Part shown: in pieces, positions 8,266 to 16,943 of the stretch
Numbering within the stretch: the first letter of the stretch is position 1
Layout of the letters: the number at the start of each line of letters is the position of its first letter
Source: Sphingomonas cremea
GTDB taxonomy: Bacteria; Pseudomonadota; Alphaproteobacteria; Sphingomonadales; Sphingomonadaceae
DNA: 44,480 nt
Direction of reading: 5' to 3'
NCBI RefSeq assembly: GCF_021502585.1
Contig: NZ_JAKFGM010000004.1
Span: 1 to 44,480, forward strand
Made by a program: the position numbers and the translations under genes
The notes under the pieces: generated by a model
What the model was told of the DNA's origin: nothing
Databases searched by the model: none
The model's input: the letters and a program-made list of their open reading frames with translations, nothing else

Positions 8266-9117
8266 TCAGCGGACCCGGCTAAGCACCCCTTCAGCTTGGA
8301 CGAGATGGGGCCGGTCAACCATTTTGCCGGCAACCGATAGCACGCCTGCGTCGGGTTCGGCGGCGAAGGCTTCGACGACTGCCCGGGCATGGGCAATTTC
8401 CTTCGCCGACGGAGTGAATGCGGCGTTGATTGGACCGATCTGGGCTGGGTGTATTGCAAGCTTGCCGGTAAAGCCTTCCGACGCGGCGGCGCGCGCCTCG
8501 CGGATCAGTCCCGCCTCGTCCCGAAAGTCCGCGAACACTCCGTCGACCGGCTGGACCTTGGCTGCCACCGCTCCTGCCAGGCACAGCGATCGGGCCAGCT
8601 TGTAGGTAAATGCAAGCTCGCCATCGGCTCCATATTTGGACGAGGCGCCCAGGGCGGAGGACAGGTCCTCTGCGCCCCAGCTCATGGCCACCAGTGCCGA
8701 GGCCGCCTTGCGATAGGAAAGAAGGCCGAAAAGCGAGGCCGCCGTTTCGGTGACAATCGCATGGACCGGCAGGCTGCGCGGAGCGAGTGCGGCGCAAAGA
8801 TCATCGACGTCGTCGCCGCTCTCGGCCTTCGGCAAAACGATTCCGTCGATGTCGAAATCGTCGAGCGCTTCTAGATCCTCGTCGTGCGCCTCGGTGCCGA
8901 TAGGATTGATCCGCACCCATCGCACCGGCTCTCCATCGCTGCGGGGCGGCAGCAAGCTGAGCATCTCGCGGGCAAGCATCTTCCGGGCGGGCGCAACGCT
9001 GTCCTCGAGATCAAAGATGACCGCGTCCGCGTCGCTCTCCAGCGCTCGCATCATCTTCTTGTTGCTGTCGGCGGGACAGAACAGCCAGCTGCGCGGCGGG
9101 GGACCGCAGTCCTTCAT
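8266..9117 (-). CDS. HpcH/HpaI (CitE-like) CoA-ester lyase
   Basis: A 283-residue TIM-barrel lyase/aldolase of the CitE family, which cleaves or forms 3-hydroxyacyl-CoA esters such as malyl-CoA, beta-methylmalyl-CoA or citramalyl-CoA with Mg2+. Visible marks are [16 protein letters not shown] near 10-25, [13 protein letters not shown] near 33-45 with metal-binding Glu/Asp, [29 protein letters not shown] and [10 protein letters not shown] near the C-terminus. ATG 9117 was chosen because its ATGA overlaps the stop of the upstream MaoC gene and it begins at the conserved region. The pair with a MaoC hydratase is typical of mesaconyl/methylmalyl-type CoA chemistry. The exact substrate is inferred only. 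Confidence 0.88.
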   Translation of the reverse strand: MKDCGPPPRSWLFCPADSNKKMMRALESDADAVIFDLEDSVAPARKMLAREMLSLLPPRSDGEPVRWVRINPIGTEAHDEDLEALDDFDIDGIVLPKAESGDDVDDLCAALAPRSLPVHAIVTETAASLFGLLSYRKAASALVAMSWGAEDLSSALGASSKYGADGELAFTYKLARSLCLAGAVAAKVQPVDGVFADFRDEAGLIREARAAASEGFTGKLAIHPAQIGPINAAFTPSAKEIAHARAVVEAFAAEPDAGVLSVAGKMVDRPHLVQAEGVLSRVR

Positions 9118-9566
9118 TGCGGCTTCTTCAACAACAAGGCCGAGCGCGTGCACTTGCACACCAGCTCGCCACGTTGGTTGAAGCTGCGATGTTCCCAAGT
9201 GACGATGCCGGCATTGGGGCGCGACTTGCTCTCGCGCACCTCCATGCACTCGGTTTCGCTTCGAAGCGTGTCACCCACGAAAACCGGCGCGGGGAAGATG
9301 AGCTTGTCGTAACCGAGGTTGGCAACAAGCGTGCCGAGCGTGGTGTCGGTGACCGACACGCCTACCATCAAGCCAAATGTATAAATCGAATTGACCAACG
9401 GCCGGCCAAATTCGCTTTCGGCCGCAACTTCATGGTCGAGGTGCATCGGCTGCGGATTGTGGGTGAGCGCGGAAACCAGCACATTGTCGGTTTCGGTGAC
9501 GGTGCGGGTGACGGCATGGGCGACTACATCGCCGACCTGCCACTCGTCGAAATATCGTCCTGCCAT
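9114..9566 (-). CDS. MaoC-like hotdog dehydratase
   Basis: A 150-residue single-hotdog enzyme of the MaoC family, which hydrates enoyl-CoA or dehydrates 3-hydroxyacyl-CoA. The active-site region reads [28 protein letters not shown] (residues about 33-60 in total), where Asn/Asp and His are the catalytic pair in the family. [24 protein letters not shown] follows the common fold pattern. It starts at ATG 9566 with AAGG upstream. Its TGA overlaps the ATG of the CitE-like lyase, so the two proteins are made together and probably act in sequence on one CoA ester. Confidence 0.88.
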   Translation of the reverse strand: MAGRYFDEWQVGDVVAHAVTRTVTETDNVLVSALTHNPQPMHLDHEVAAESEFGRPLVNSIYTFGLMVGVSVTDTTLGTLVANLGYDKLIFPAPVFVGDTLRSETECMEVRESKSRPNAGIVTWEHRSFNQRGELVCKCTRSALLLKKPQ

Positions 9567-9597
9567 GCTCCAGCCTTAGGCGACTGGCGGGCACGCC

Positions 9598-9855
9598 TCA
9601 AGCGGCGCCGAGCTTGGTCCTGAGTTCGCACATGCCGATGCGGTCAATCGCCTCGCCCCGATCCTGGGCGCGGACGACGTTGGCAATGTGGCCCAGCATC
9701 TGGCCGACAATGTCGACTGCCTGCAGCGCCATGCCATGTTCGGCGACGATTTCCGGGCTCATCGCCAGTTCGTCGCCCATCATCACCAGCAGGTCTCGGG
9801 CATGGTCGAGCTCGGCGGCGAGCAGCAGGTCTAGCGGAGTCGTATGGCGGTCCAT
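9598..9855 (-). CDS. Small conserved-looking hypothetical protein
   Basis: 85 residues, mostly helical and acidic, rich in Leu, Met and Asp, with no signal peptide or membrane segment. I do not recognise a family. It fits 24 bases after the AceE-like gene and 31 bases before the MaoC gene, in the same direction, and reading it as coding leaves no unusual gap. The start ATG 9855 has only a weak purine stretch (AAGCGG) right before it. The competing frame on the other strand shows no family feature. Confidence 0.6.
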   Translation of the reverse strand: MDRHTTPLDLLLAAELDHARDLLVMMGDELAMSPEIVAEHGMALQAVDIVGQMLGHIANVVRAQDRGEAIDRIGMCELRTKLGAA

Positions 9856-9879
9856 CCGCTTGGGGTAGAAGGATTATCC

Positions 9880-12201
9880 TTAAGAAGCGGTATGCGGCAG
9901 CAATACTTCCGCGATCGCTTCGGTAATGGCGGCACCGTCGAGGCGGTAGGCAGCATAAAGGTCAGACAGGCTGCCGGTCTGGCCGAAACGTTCGACCCCA
10001 AGTGGCGCCACGCGCTGTCCGAGCACCCCGCCAAGCCAACTCAGCGAAGCGGGGGCGGCATCGCAAAGGGTCACGAGGCCGACGCCCGGGGCGAGCTGCG
10101 ACAGCAATTGCTCGACATGGCTCGGCTCATGCTTGCCTTGCCAGCGGCCAGCTTGGGCAGCGGTCCAGCCGCGGTGCAGCAGGTCCGGCGAGGTGATCGC
10201 GAGCAGGCCGAGACCCGGCAGGTCAACGCTAAGTTCCTCCCAAGCCGCCAACGCTTCCGGCATCAATGCGCCCATCGCGACGATTGCCGCTTCGGCGTTG
10301 TCACCGGGCTCCTTCAGCCAGTAACCGCCCTTCAGCGCACCGTCCTTCCAGCGGCCGTCAATGCGCTCAACCTGCTCGATCGAGCGAGTGGTCAGCCGGA
10401 GATAAGTGGATTCCCCGTCGGGATCGTCGATAAGCCGGAAGGCCTCCTCCATCATCGCCGCCAATTCGTCGGCATATGCCGGCTCGTAATGGCGGAGGCC
10501 CGGCTGGCCGAGCGCGATTAATGGCGGATTGATCGACTGGTGCGCGCCACCCTCCGGCCCCAAGGTCAGCCCCGATGGGGTCGCGACAAGCAGGAAACGG
10601 GCGTCCTGGTAACAGGCGTAGTTGAGGCTATCGAGGCCGCGGGCGATGAACGGATCGTATAGGGTGCCGATCGGCACCAGCCGCTCACCAAATAAATCTC
10701 CCGATAGGCCGAGAGCCGCCAGCATCAGGAAAAGGTTGGATTCGGCGATGCCAAGCTCAATATGCTGACCTTGATTTGTAGCAGACCATTTTTGCGCAGA
10801 TGCAATCTTTGCAGCGGCGAAAACATCCCTCATTTCGCGCTGCTTGAACAGTCCGCGCTGATTTACCCAGGCGCCGAGGTTGGTCGAGACGGTGACGTCT
10901 GGCGAAGTTGTGACGATCCGGTCGGCAAGGTCGCCGCCGGCCCGGCTGAGGTCGAGCAGGATTCGGCCGAACGCGGCCTGAGTCGACTGTTCGTCGGCCT
11001 GCGGCGCGGGAATGGCTGGGATGGAAATCCGACCGAAGGAGCGCGACCGTTTCTCGCGGGCGATGCGGCTGCGCTCGATTAGCGCTTCGACCCCGGGTCG
11101 CTCATTGCCGCCAATGCCGCCCAGCGGCTCCCATTCTTCGCCTTCCTTGATCCCAATCGCATCCCGCAGCGCCGCGGCTTGCGTGGGGTTCATCAGCCCG
11201 GAGTGGTTGTCCTTATGGCCGGCGAACGGGAGTCCGTAGCCCTTGACGGTCCAGGCCACGAACAGGGTGGGGACGTCGTCCCGCGCCGCGTCGAAAGCCT
11301 CGACCAAGGTCTCCATGCAATGGCCGCCGAGGTCGCTCATCAAAGCGCCCAGCGCTTCGTCATCATGCTCTTTCAGGAAGGCGGAAGACTTTTTGCCGAG
11401 GTCAGTCTCAATCCGCGCTCGCCAGGCCGCGCTGCCCTGAAAGGAAAGGGCCGCGAAATCGGCATTGGGCAACTCGTCCAGCCACCCCTTGACCGTCGGA
11501 TGCTTGGTCAAGGCTGCGCCCAGTCGCTTGCCGTAGCGCAGATCGATCGTCCGCCAGCCGCAGGAGGCGAAAATCTCGTCGAACCGCTCGAACATCCGGT
11601 CGGCACTGGTCGCGTCGAGGCTCTGGCGGTTATAGTCTACGATCCACCAGCAGTTGCGGATGTCGTGCTTGTAAGCCTCGATCAGGCATTCGTAGATATT
11701 GCCCTCGTCGAGCTCGGCATCGCCGATGAGCGCGACGAAGCGGCCCCGATCCTCCTCCGCCATCATGGCATGGGCGGTGAGATAGTCCTGCACCAGGCTG
11801 GCGAAGGCGGTGATTGCGACCCCAAGGCCGACCGAGCCAGTCGAGAAATCGACCGGAATCTTGTCCTTGGTTCGGCTTGGGTAACTTTGCATGCCGCCGA
11901 AGCCGCGAAATTTCTTGAGCTGGTCGAGGCTTTGCGAGCCAAGCAGGTAATGAATCGCGTGCAGCACCGGTCCGGCATGCGGCTTTACCGCTACCCGGTC
12001 GTTAGGCCCCAGCGCATGGAAATAGAGCGCGGCCATGATCGCGGTCATGGAGGAGCACGACGCCTGGTGCCCGCCGATCTTCAACCCGTCGGCACTTTCG
12101 CGAATGTGGTTGGCATGGTGGATAGTCCATGCCGACAACCAGCGCAGTCGGTCGTCGAGAATCTTGAGCGCGTCGAGATCGGCCGGAGTTTTCTTCAGCA
12201 T
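9880..12201 (-). CDS. AceE/transketolase-like ThDP-dependent 2-oxoacid dehydrogenase E1
   Basis: A 773-residue protein built like the homodimeric E1 (AceE) and transketolase: an N-terminal ThDP domain, a middle Pyr domain (about 440-600) and a C-terminal domain. The ThDP motif begins GDAELDEGN near residue 165 and ends about 30 residues later in WWIVDYN. Most relatives have GDG where this has GDA. GGHQASCSS near 43 and KPHAGPVLHA near 73 match the AceE/MdeB group. MdeB of Pseudomonas acts on 2-oxobutyrate, so a role on pyruvate or a short 2-oxoacid is plausible. No E2 or E3 lies beside it. The branched-chain E2 is in another transcript nearby. It probably leads the acyl-CoA gene run behind HxlR. 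Confidence 0.82.
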   Translation of the reverse strand: MLKKTPADLDALKILDDRLRWLSAWTIHHANHIRESADGLKIGGHQASCSSMTAIMAALYFHALGPNDRVAVKPHAGPVLHAIHYLLGSQSLDQLKKFRGFGGMQSYPSRTKDKIPVDFSTGSVGLGVAITAFASLVQDYLTAHAMMAEEDRGRFVALIGDAELDEGNIYECLIEAYKHDIRNCWWIVDYNRQSLDATSADRMFERFDEIFASCGWRTIDLRYGKRLGAALTKHPTVKGWLDELPNADFAALSFQGSAAWRARIETDLGKKSSAFLKEHDDEALGALMSDLGGHCMETLVEAFDAARDDVPTLFVAWTVKGYGLPFAGHKDNHSGLMNPTQAAALRDAIGIKEGEEWEPLGGIGGNERPGVEALIERSRIAREKRSRSFGRISIPAIPAPQADEQSTQAAFGRILLDLSRAGGDLADRIVTTSPDVTVSTNLGAWVNQRGLFKQREMRDVFAAAKIASAQKWSATNQGQHIELGIAESNLFLMLAALGLSGDLFGERLVPIGTLYDPFIARGLDSLNYACYQDARFLLVATPSGLTLGPEGGAHQSINPPLIALGQPGLRHYEPAYADELAAMMEEAFRLIDDPDGESTYLRLTTRSIEQVERIDGRWKDGALKGGYWLKEPGDNAEAAIVAMGALMPEALAAWEELSVDLPGLGLLAITSPDLLHRGWTAAQAGRWQGKHEPSHVEQLLSQLAPGVGLVTLCDAAPASLSWLGGVLGQRVAPLGVERFGQTGSLSDLYAAYRLDGAAITEAIAEVLLPHTAS

Positions 12202-12239
12202 GGCCCGCCACTAGCCGTTTGTGCCGACTGCGCAAATGG

Positions 12240-12611
12240 TCAGGCAGCGATGTCGTCACGCTCTGCATCGAAACGCCCCTGCGCTTCGTGAATCTCCGGC
12301 ATATTGGCGATTGCCCAATCGGTGAGCGCGGTGACCGGTCCCTGGAGCGAGTGGCCAAGGCTGGTCAGCTCATAATCGACCCGCGGCGGAATCGACGGGG
12401 TCACGGTTCGGCTAACCAGCCCGTCACGTTCCAGCCCGCGCAGGGTGAGCGTGAGCATGCGCTGCGACACGCTGGGGATTTCGCGACGCAGCTCGTTGAA
12501 GCGGCGGGGCCCGCCGGCAAGCGTCGAAACGACCAGCACGCTCCACTTGTCGCCGATGCGCGACAACAGATCGCTGATCGTCCGGCAGATTGGGTTGTTC
12601 GGGTCTTTCAT
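12240..12611 (-). CDS. HxlR-family winged-helix regulator
   Basis: A 123-residue MarR-like dimeric DNA-binding protein of the HxlR family. Visible marks are NPICRTISDLLSRIGDKWS near 6-24 with the Cys near residue 9 that is conserved in YodB/HypR-type redox sensors, the helix-turn-helix GGPRRFNELRREIPSVSQRML near 33-53, and the wing GLVSRTVTPSIPPRVDYEL. It is divergent from azoR (FMN-dependent reductase). Family members often control such neighbouring quinone or azo reductases in response to electrophiles. It is also followed, 38 bases on, by the AceE-like gene and may be cotranscribed with that run. Confidence 0.88.
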   Translation of the reverse strand: MKDPNNPICRTISDLLSRIGDKWSVLVVSTLAGGPRRFNELRREIPSVSQRMLTLTLRGLERDGLVSRTVTPSIPPRVDYELTSLGHSLQGPVTALTDWAIANMPEIHEAQGRFDAERDDIAA

Positions 12612-12745
12612 CGCTCGTTCCAGTTACCTGTTTGATACTGCAGCACAAATTTGTTTCGATCTCACAAAAAAGTGCCTTCTTGCGGGGTCTTCTTTGGTGG
12701 TTATTTAAAGTGTCCAGGTAACAAATCAATACTAAGGACAAAAAG
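12612..12745. promoter_or_regulatory. HxlR-azoR divergent promoter with inverted GTTACCTG/CAGGTAAC sites
   Basis: This 134-base AT-rich region between HxlR and azoR carries the octamer GTTACCTG at 12623-12630 and its exact inverse CAGGTAAC at 12715-12722. The first lies inside an imperfect palindrome CAGT-N12-ACTG (12621-12640). A perfect 10-bp palindrome ACAAATTTGT lies at 12645-12654. The positions, one near each gene start, fit operators for a dimeric HxlR regulator acting on itself and on azoR. The azoR SD is AAGGA at 12734-12738. The sites are seen; regulator binding is inferred. Confidence 0.5.
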
Positions 12746-13285
12746 ATGACCATCCTCAAGATCGACAGCAGCATCACCGGCGAATCCAGCATTTCGCGTC
12801 AACTCACCGCCGCCATCGTCGACCAGCTTCTGCGTCAGCGTCCGGACGCGCGCCTTGTGAAACGCGACCTCGCCGCGAGTCCGCTTTCGCACCTGACCGA
12901 GCGCGGCCAGGACGAGCATGTGCTCGAAGAGTTCCTCGGCGCGGATGTAGTGGTGATCGGTGCGCCGATGTATAATTTCTCGGTACCGTCACAGCTGAAG
13001 GCATGGATCGACCGCATCGCGGTTGCGGGAAAGACGTTTCGCTATGGCGAGAATGGCCCCGAAGGCCTGGCCGGCGGCAAACGAGTGATCGTTGCCATCT
13101 CACGCGGCGGTTTTTACGATGCCGACAATGCGTTCGAGCATGTCGAAAGCTATTTGAAGATCATGTTCAACTTCATCGGTGTCGAGCCGGAATTCATTCA
13201 TGCCGACGGCGTCAACTATGGCCCCGAGCAGCGCGAGGCAGGAATCGCCAGGGGTCTTGCCGAAGTCGAGCGGCTGGCGGCTTAA
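12746..13285 (+). CDS. azoR: FMN-dependent NADH:quinone/azo reductase (AzoR), shortened
   Basis: A flavodoxin-like reductase that uses NADH and FMN for two-electron reduction of quinones and azo compounds, in the cytoplasm. Marks are [16 protein letters not shown] near 5-20 (FMN phosphate loop), [19 protein letters not shown] near 71-89, [14 protein letters not shown] and the AISRGGFYD loop. At 179 residues it is about 20 shorter than the usual 200. The missing part lies after LSHLTE (about residue 52), where relatives have an extra helix/loop. The reading frame is intact. Start ATG 12746 has AAGGA 7 bases before it. It is divergent from HxlR, its likely regulator. Its TAA shares bases with the stop of the E2 gene. 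Confidence 0.9.
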   Translation: MTILKIDSSITGESSISRQLTAAIVDQLLRQRPDARLVKRDLAASPLSHLTERGQDEHVLEEFLGADVVVIGAPMYNFSVPSQLKAWIDRIAVAGKTFRYGENGPEGLAGGKRVIVAISRGGFYDADNAFEHVESYLKIMFNFIGVEPEFIHADGVNYGPEQREAGIARGLAEVERLAA

Positions 13286-14586
13286 ACGGAAAGAAGCCTG
13301 ATCGGATTTTCGATCAGCGCCTTCATCGTCTGCATGAAGTTCGCCGCGTCCCAACCGTCGACAACCCGGTGATCGCAGGAGAGCGACAGGTTCATCAGCT
13401 TTCGGGCCTCAAGCTCACCATCGACGATCACCGGCATTTCGCGGACCTTGTTGACCGCAATTGTCGCGACCTGGGGCGGATTGATGACCGGGGTCGAAAC
13501 GACTCCGCCCATCGGGCCAAGCGAGGAGATGGTGATGGTTGGGCCGGTCAGCTCCTCGCGGCTGGCCTTGCCGCTGCGCGCGGCATCGCTCAGGCGGAGC
13601 ACTTCGCCGGCAAGCTGCCACACGCTCATGGCCTGGGCGTTGCGGATGACCGGGACCATCAAGCCGCCGTCGGTCTGGGTTGCGACCCCCATGTGCACGG
13701 CGCCGTGCCGGGTGACTACATTGGCATCGTCGTCGAACGTGGCGTTGAGCATCGGCCATTCCGCGACCGCCCTGGTCATCGCGGTGATGAGGAAGGGTAG
13801 CAGGGTCAACTTGGGGTTGGAACCGCGGTCGCGGTTCATCATCGCCCGCGTTTCCTCGAGCGCGGTGACATCGAACTCCTCTACCAGCGCGAAGTGGGGG
13901 ATGCGGCGCTTGGCGTCCTGCATGTTCTCCGCGATTTTGCGACGCAGGCCGACGACCTTGATCGTCTGGTCGGCGCGCGGTGCAGCGCCGCGGGCCGAGA
14001 CTCCGCCGCCATTATAAAGGAGGTAGGCGTCGAGGTCCGCGTGGCGGACGCGATCGCCCGTGATCTTTACCTGTGACAGGTCAATTCCGAGGTCTCGAGC
14101 GCGCTGACGAACGGTGGGAGAGGCCAGGACTTTGGAGCCGTGCACGGTCGGGAAATCCTGTTGAGGCGGGCTGGCAGCAGCTTCTTTCCCCTTGGGACCT
14201 GACGCTTGCGGGGTTGCAGGCTCCGGCTTTGTCGCCATCACCGGCATGGCTTGTTCCTGCTCCGGTGTCGGCACCTCTGCGCCATCGGCCAGCGGTTGCT
14301 CTCTTTCGCTCTCGGCCGCCGGCTCCTTCGCCGCGGGCTCTGCGCCTTCGGTCTCAATCTCCACCAGCACCGAACCGATTGCGATCTGGTCACCGACTTC
14401 GCCCGCCAGTTTCCTGACCACACCCGCAACGGGCGATTCCATTTCGACCGTCGCCTTGTCGGTCATCATGTCGGCCAGCTGCTGGTCTTCCTCGACCCGG
14501 TCGCCGATCTTGACGTGCCAGGCGACGATTTCCGCCTCTGCAATGCCTTCGCCGATGTCGGGCAGCTTGAACTGATAGACGCTCAT
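13282..14586 (-). CDS. bkdB: Branched-chain 2-oxoacid dehydrogenase E2 (dihydrolipoyl acyltransferase)
   Basis: Transfers the acyl group from E1 through a swinging lipoyl arm to CoA, as the core of the complex. Domains in order: lipoyl domain 1-80 with the lipoylated Lys near residue 44 in [10 protein letters not shown], an Ala/Pro/Glu-rich linker about 85-145, an E3/E1-binding domain about 150-190 ([17 protein letters not shown]), and the catalytic CAT domain about 210-434 with the [10 protein letters not shown] active-site signature near 405. ATG 14586 was chosen because it overlaps the E1beta stop (ATGA) and starts at the lipoyl domain. One lipoyl domain is usual for BCKDH. No E3 gene is linked. 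Confidence 0.93.
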   Translation of the reverse strand: MSVYQFKLPDIGEGIAEAEIVAWHVKIGDRVEEDQQLADMMTDKATVEMESPVAGVVRKLAGEVGDQIAIGSVLVEIETEGAEPAAKEPAAESEREQPLADGAEVPTPEQEQAMPVMATKPEPATPQASGPKGKEAAASPPQQDFPTVHGSKVLASPTVRQRARDLGIDLSQVKITGDRVRHADLDAYLLYNGGGVSARGAAPRADQTIKVVGLRRKIAENMQDAKRRIPHFALVEEFDVTALEETRAMMNRDRGSNPKLTLLPFLITAMTRAVAEWPMLNATFDDDANVVTRHGAVHMGVATQTDGGLMVPVIRNAQAMSVWQLAGEVLRLSDAARSGKASREELTGPTITISSLGPMGGVVSTPVINPPQVATIAVNKVREMPVIVDGELEARKLMNLSLSCDHRVVDGWDAANFMQTMKALIENPIRLLSV

Positions 14587-15596
14587 GCTTCGAGGACCTT
14601 CTTGAGGGCGTTTTTCATGCGGATCGGGCCGGGGAAATAGACCCATTCATAGGCGTGCGGATAGGGCGTGTCCCAGCCGGTGACGCGCTCTACCGGGGCT
14701 TCGAGATGATAGAAGCAGCGCTCCTGCACCAAGCTGGTCAGCTCGGCTCCAAAGCCGCTGGTCTTGGTTGCTTCCTGGACGACCAGGCAGCGGCCGGTTT
14801 TCCTGACCGATTCCTCGATCGTTTCGATATCGAGGGGGACGAGGGTGCGGAGATCGATGACCTCGGCATCCACGCCGTTCTCCTCGACCGCGGCCAGCGC
14901 GACATGGACCATTGTGCCATATGCAAGCACGGTCAGCGCCTCACCGGCACGAACCACCTTTGCCTTGCCCAGCGGCACCGAATAATGGCCGTCGGGAACT
15001 TCGGACAGCTCATGCTTCGACCATGGCGTAACCGGCCGGTCGTGATGGCCGTCAAACGGGCCGTTGTAGATGCGCTTCGGCTCGAAAAAGAGCACCGGGT
15101 CGGGATCCTCGATCGCAGCGATCAACAGGCCCTTGGCATCATAAGGGTTCGAAGGGATGACCGTCTTGATCCCGGCAATATGGGTGAAAAGCGATTCCGG
15201 GCTCTGGCTGTGGGTCTGGCCGCCGAAAATGCCGCCACCGTAGGGCGATCGGATGACCATCGGCATGGTCCACTCGCCAGCGGTACGATAGCGTATGCGC
15301 GCAACCTCGGAGACGATCTGGTCGTATCCCGGGTAGATATAGTCTGCGAACTGGATCTCGATCAGTGGCTTCAGGCCATAGGCGGCCATTCCGACAGCGG
15401 TGCCTACGATTCCACCTTCGCTGATCGGCGCGTCGAAGCAGCGGGTCTTGCCAAACTGCTTCTGGAGGCCGGCCGTGGCGCGGAATACGCCGCCGAAATA
15501 GCCGACATCTTCGCCGTAAACGACGATATCGGGATCGCGCTCCATCATCACGCGGTGGGCGTCGTTGATCGCCTCGATCATGTTGCGCGTGGTCAT
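14583..15596 (-). CDS. bkdA2: Branched-chain 2-oxoacid dehydrogenase E1 beta subunit
   Basis: The beta half of the alpha2beta2 thiamine-diphosphate E1, which decarboxylates 2-oxoacids derived from Val, Leu and Ile. The 337 residues show VYGEDVGYFGGVFRAT near 26-41, DAPISEGGIVGTAVGMA near 54-70, the FADYIYPGYDQIVSE region near 83-97 and RSPYGGGIFGGQTHSQSPE near 115-133. The segment EAPVERVTGWDTPYPHA near the C-terminus is typical. Its ATG overlaps the E1alpha stop and its TGA overlaps the E2 start, so the three are translated from one message in fixed ratio. Confidence 0.95.
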   Translation of the reverse strand: MTTRNMIEAINDAHRVMMERDPDIVVYGEDVGYFGGVFRATAGLQKQFGKTRCFDAPISEGGIVGTAVGMAAYGLKPLIEIQFADYIYPGYDQIVSEVARIRYRTAGEWTMPMVIRSPYGGGIFGGQTHSQSPESLFTHIAGIKTVIPSNPYDAKGLLIAAIEDPDPVLFFEPKRIYNGPFDGHHDRPVTPWSKHELSEVPDGHYSVPLGKAKVVRAGEALTVLAYGTMVHVALAAVEENGVDAEVIDLRTLVPLDIETIEESVRKTGRCLVVQEATKTSGFGAELTSLVQERCFYHLEAPVERVTGWDTPYPHAYEWVYFPGPIRMKNALKKVLEA

Positions 15597-16879
15597 TTCC
15601 GGTCCTGCCCCAGAAATTCGCGAGCCTCGGCCAACGCCTGGTCTCGCTGCTCGGCGAGGTGCCAGGGGGTCGAGGCGTAGACATCCTCGAACATCGACGG
15701 GATATCGTCGAAGCCCTGTTGCGGCAGAATACCCTGCGTTTCGGCTTCTTTCTGGGCGGCGCGAACGGTGGCGTCGATTTCCTTGTCGAGCGCCGTGTCG
15801 CGCTCATCATCCCATTCGCCGAGCGAAATAAGATGCGCCTTAAGCCGCTGAATCGGATCACCCAGCGGCCACTCCTCGGCCTCGCCCTTGGCGCGGTAGC
15901 CGGTCGGGTCGTCGGAGGTCGAATGGCCCTCGGCGCGGTAGGTGAAGAATTCGATCAGGGTCGGGCCCTTGTTGGTCCGCGCACGCTCCGATGCCCATCG
16001 AACCGCCGCATAAACGGCAAGGGCATCGTTGCCGTCGACCCGGAGGCCGGCAATGCCGTAGCCGATTGCGCGGCTGGCGAATGTCGCTTGTTCCGCCCCC
16101 GCAATTCCGGAGAAGCTGGAAATGGCCCATTGATTGTTGACCACCGCCAGGATGACCGGTGCCTGGTAGACGGATGCGAACGTCATCGCCGAATGGAAGT
16201 CGCCTTCCGCCGTCGCGCCATCGCCGATCCAGCCCATGCAGATCCGGCTATCGCCCTTGATTGCGGATGCCATCGCCCAGCCGACCGCCTGCGGATATTG
16301 GGTGCCAAGGTTTCCGCTGATCGAGAAGAAGCCATGCTTCTTGTCGGAATACATGATTGGCAGCTGACGGCCCTTCACCGGGTCGCCCTTGTTCGAATAA
16401 ATCTGGCACATCATCGTCACCAGCGGATAGCCGCGCGCAACGAGCAGCCCCTGCTGGCGATAGGTTGGAAAGTGCATGTCCTCCGGGTCCATCGCGGTGG
16501 CGGCCGCGACCGCGATTGCCTCTTCCCCGGTGCACTTCATGTAGAAGCTGGTCTTGCCCTGCCGCTGGGCGCGATACATGCGGTCGTCGAAGACGCGGAC
16601 CGTCTTCATATCCTTCAGCATCTTGCGCAGCGTATCGGGGTCAAGCTTCGGGTTCCAAGACCCGACAGCCTTGCCCTGCTCGTCAAGGACTCGGACGAGA
16701 TGAGTGCAGAGCGGGAAAGTTTCTTCCGCCTTGGCCGAGACGTCGGGGCGAGAAGCCTCGCCCGCGGCCGGTACCTTAATCGACGAAAAATCGGGCGTGT
16801 CGCCCGGCCTGAACGGCGGCTCGGGCACATGCAGCGCCAGCGCCGGCCGGTTGCGGCGGGTGGAGGGTTTATCGCTCAT
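15593..16879 (-). CDS. bkdA1: Branched-chain 2-oxoacid dehydrogenase E1 alpha subunit
   Basis: The ThDP-binding subunit of the branched-chain 2-oxoacid dehydrogenase. At 428 residues it has the long N-terminal extension (about 1-75) of the BkdA1 group, which sets it apart from pyruvate dehydrogenase alpha. Marks are YMKCTGEEAIAVAAATAMD near 113-131, the ThDP motif GDGATAEGDFHSA to VVNNQWAIS near 218-253, and RAEGHSTSDDPTGYR near 313-327 (a phosphorylatable-type loop in eukaryotic relatives). It is the first gene of the bkd operon. A hairpin at 16885-16901 lies just upstream of the ATG, and no clear SD is seen. Confidence 0.94.
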   Translation of the reverse strand: MSDKPSTRRNRPALALHVPEPPFRPGDTPDFSSIKVPAAGEASRPDVSAKAEETFPLCTHLVRVLDEQGKAVGSWNPKLDPDTLRKMLKDMKTVRVFDDRMYRAQRQGKTSFYMKCTGEEAIAVAAATAMDPEDMHFPTYRQQGLLVARGYPLVTMMCQIYSNKGDPVKGRQLPIMYSDKKHGFFSISGNLGTQYPQAVGWAMASAIKGDSRICMGWIGDGATAEGDFHSAMTFASVYQAPVILAVVNNQWAISSFSGIAGAEQATFASRAIGYGIAGLRVDGNDALAVYAAVRWASERARTNKGPTLIEFFTYRAEGHSTSDDPTGYRAKGEAEEWPLGDPIQRLKAHLISLGEWDDERDTALDKEIDATVRAAQKEAETQGILPQQGFDDIPSMFEDVYASTPWHLAEQRDQALAEAREFLGQDRK

Positions 16880-16884
16880 CGCGC

Positions 16885-16901
16885 GTCCGCTTAGTGCGGA
16901 C
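16885..16901 (-). promoter_or_regulatory. Stem-loop right before the bkd operon start
   Basis: On the minus strand GTCCGC-ACTAA-GCGGAC forms a perfect 6-bp stem with a 5-base loop ending 5 bases before the bkdA1 ATG. It lies where an SD would be and could limit ribosome access, or it could be a weak end of the upstream amidohydrolase transcript. It has no T-run after it, so an intrinsic terminator is unlikely. Confidence 0.35.
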
Positions 16902-16943
16902 CGGGCGGCGGGGCAACTGGCGGGTCGCTAAAGCTCGATGGGC

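Noticed and set aside
11179-12291. 370-residue plus-strand frame opposite the AceE-like gene
   Set aside because: No known domain and fully covered by the ThDP enzyme on the other strand.
15659-16894. 411-residue plus-strand frame opposite bkdA1
   Set aside because: The bkdA1 frame has the ThDP motif and family pattern. The plus frame is Arg-rich without motifs.
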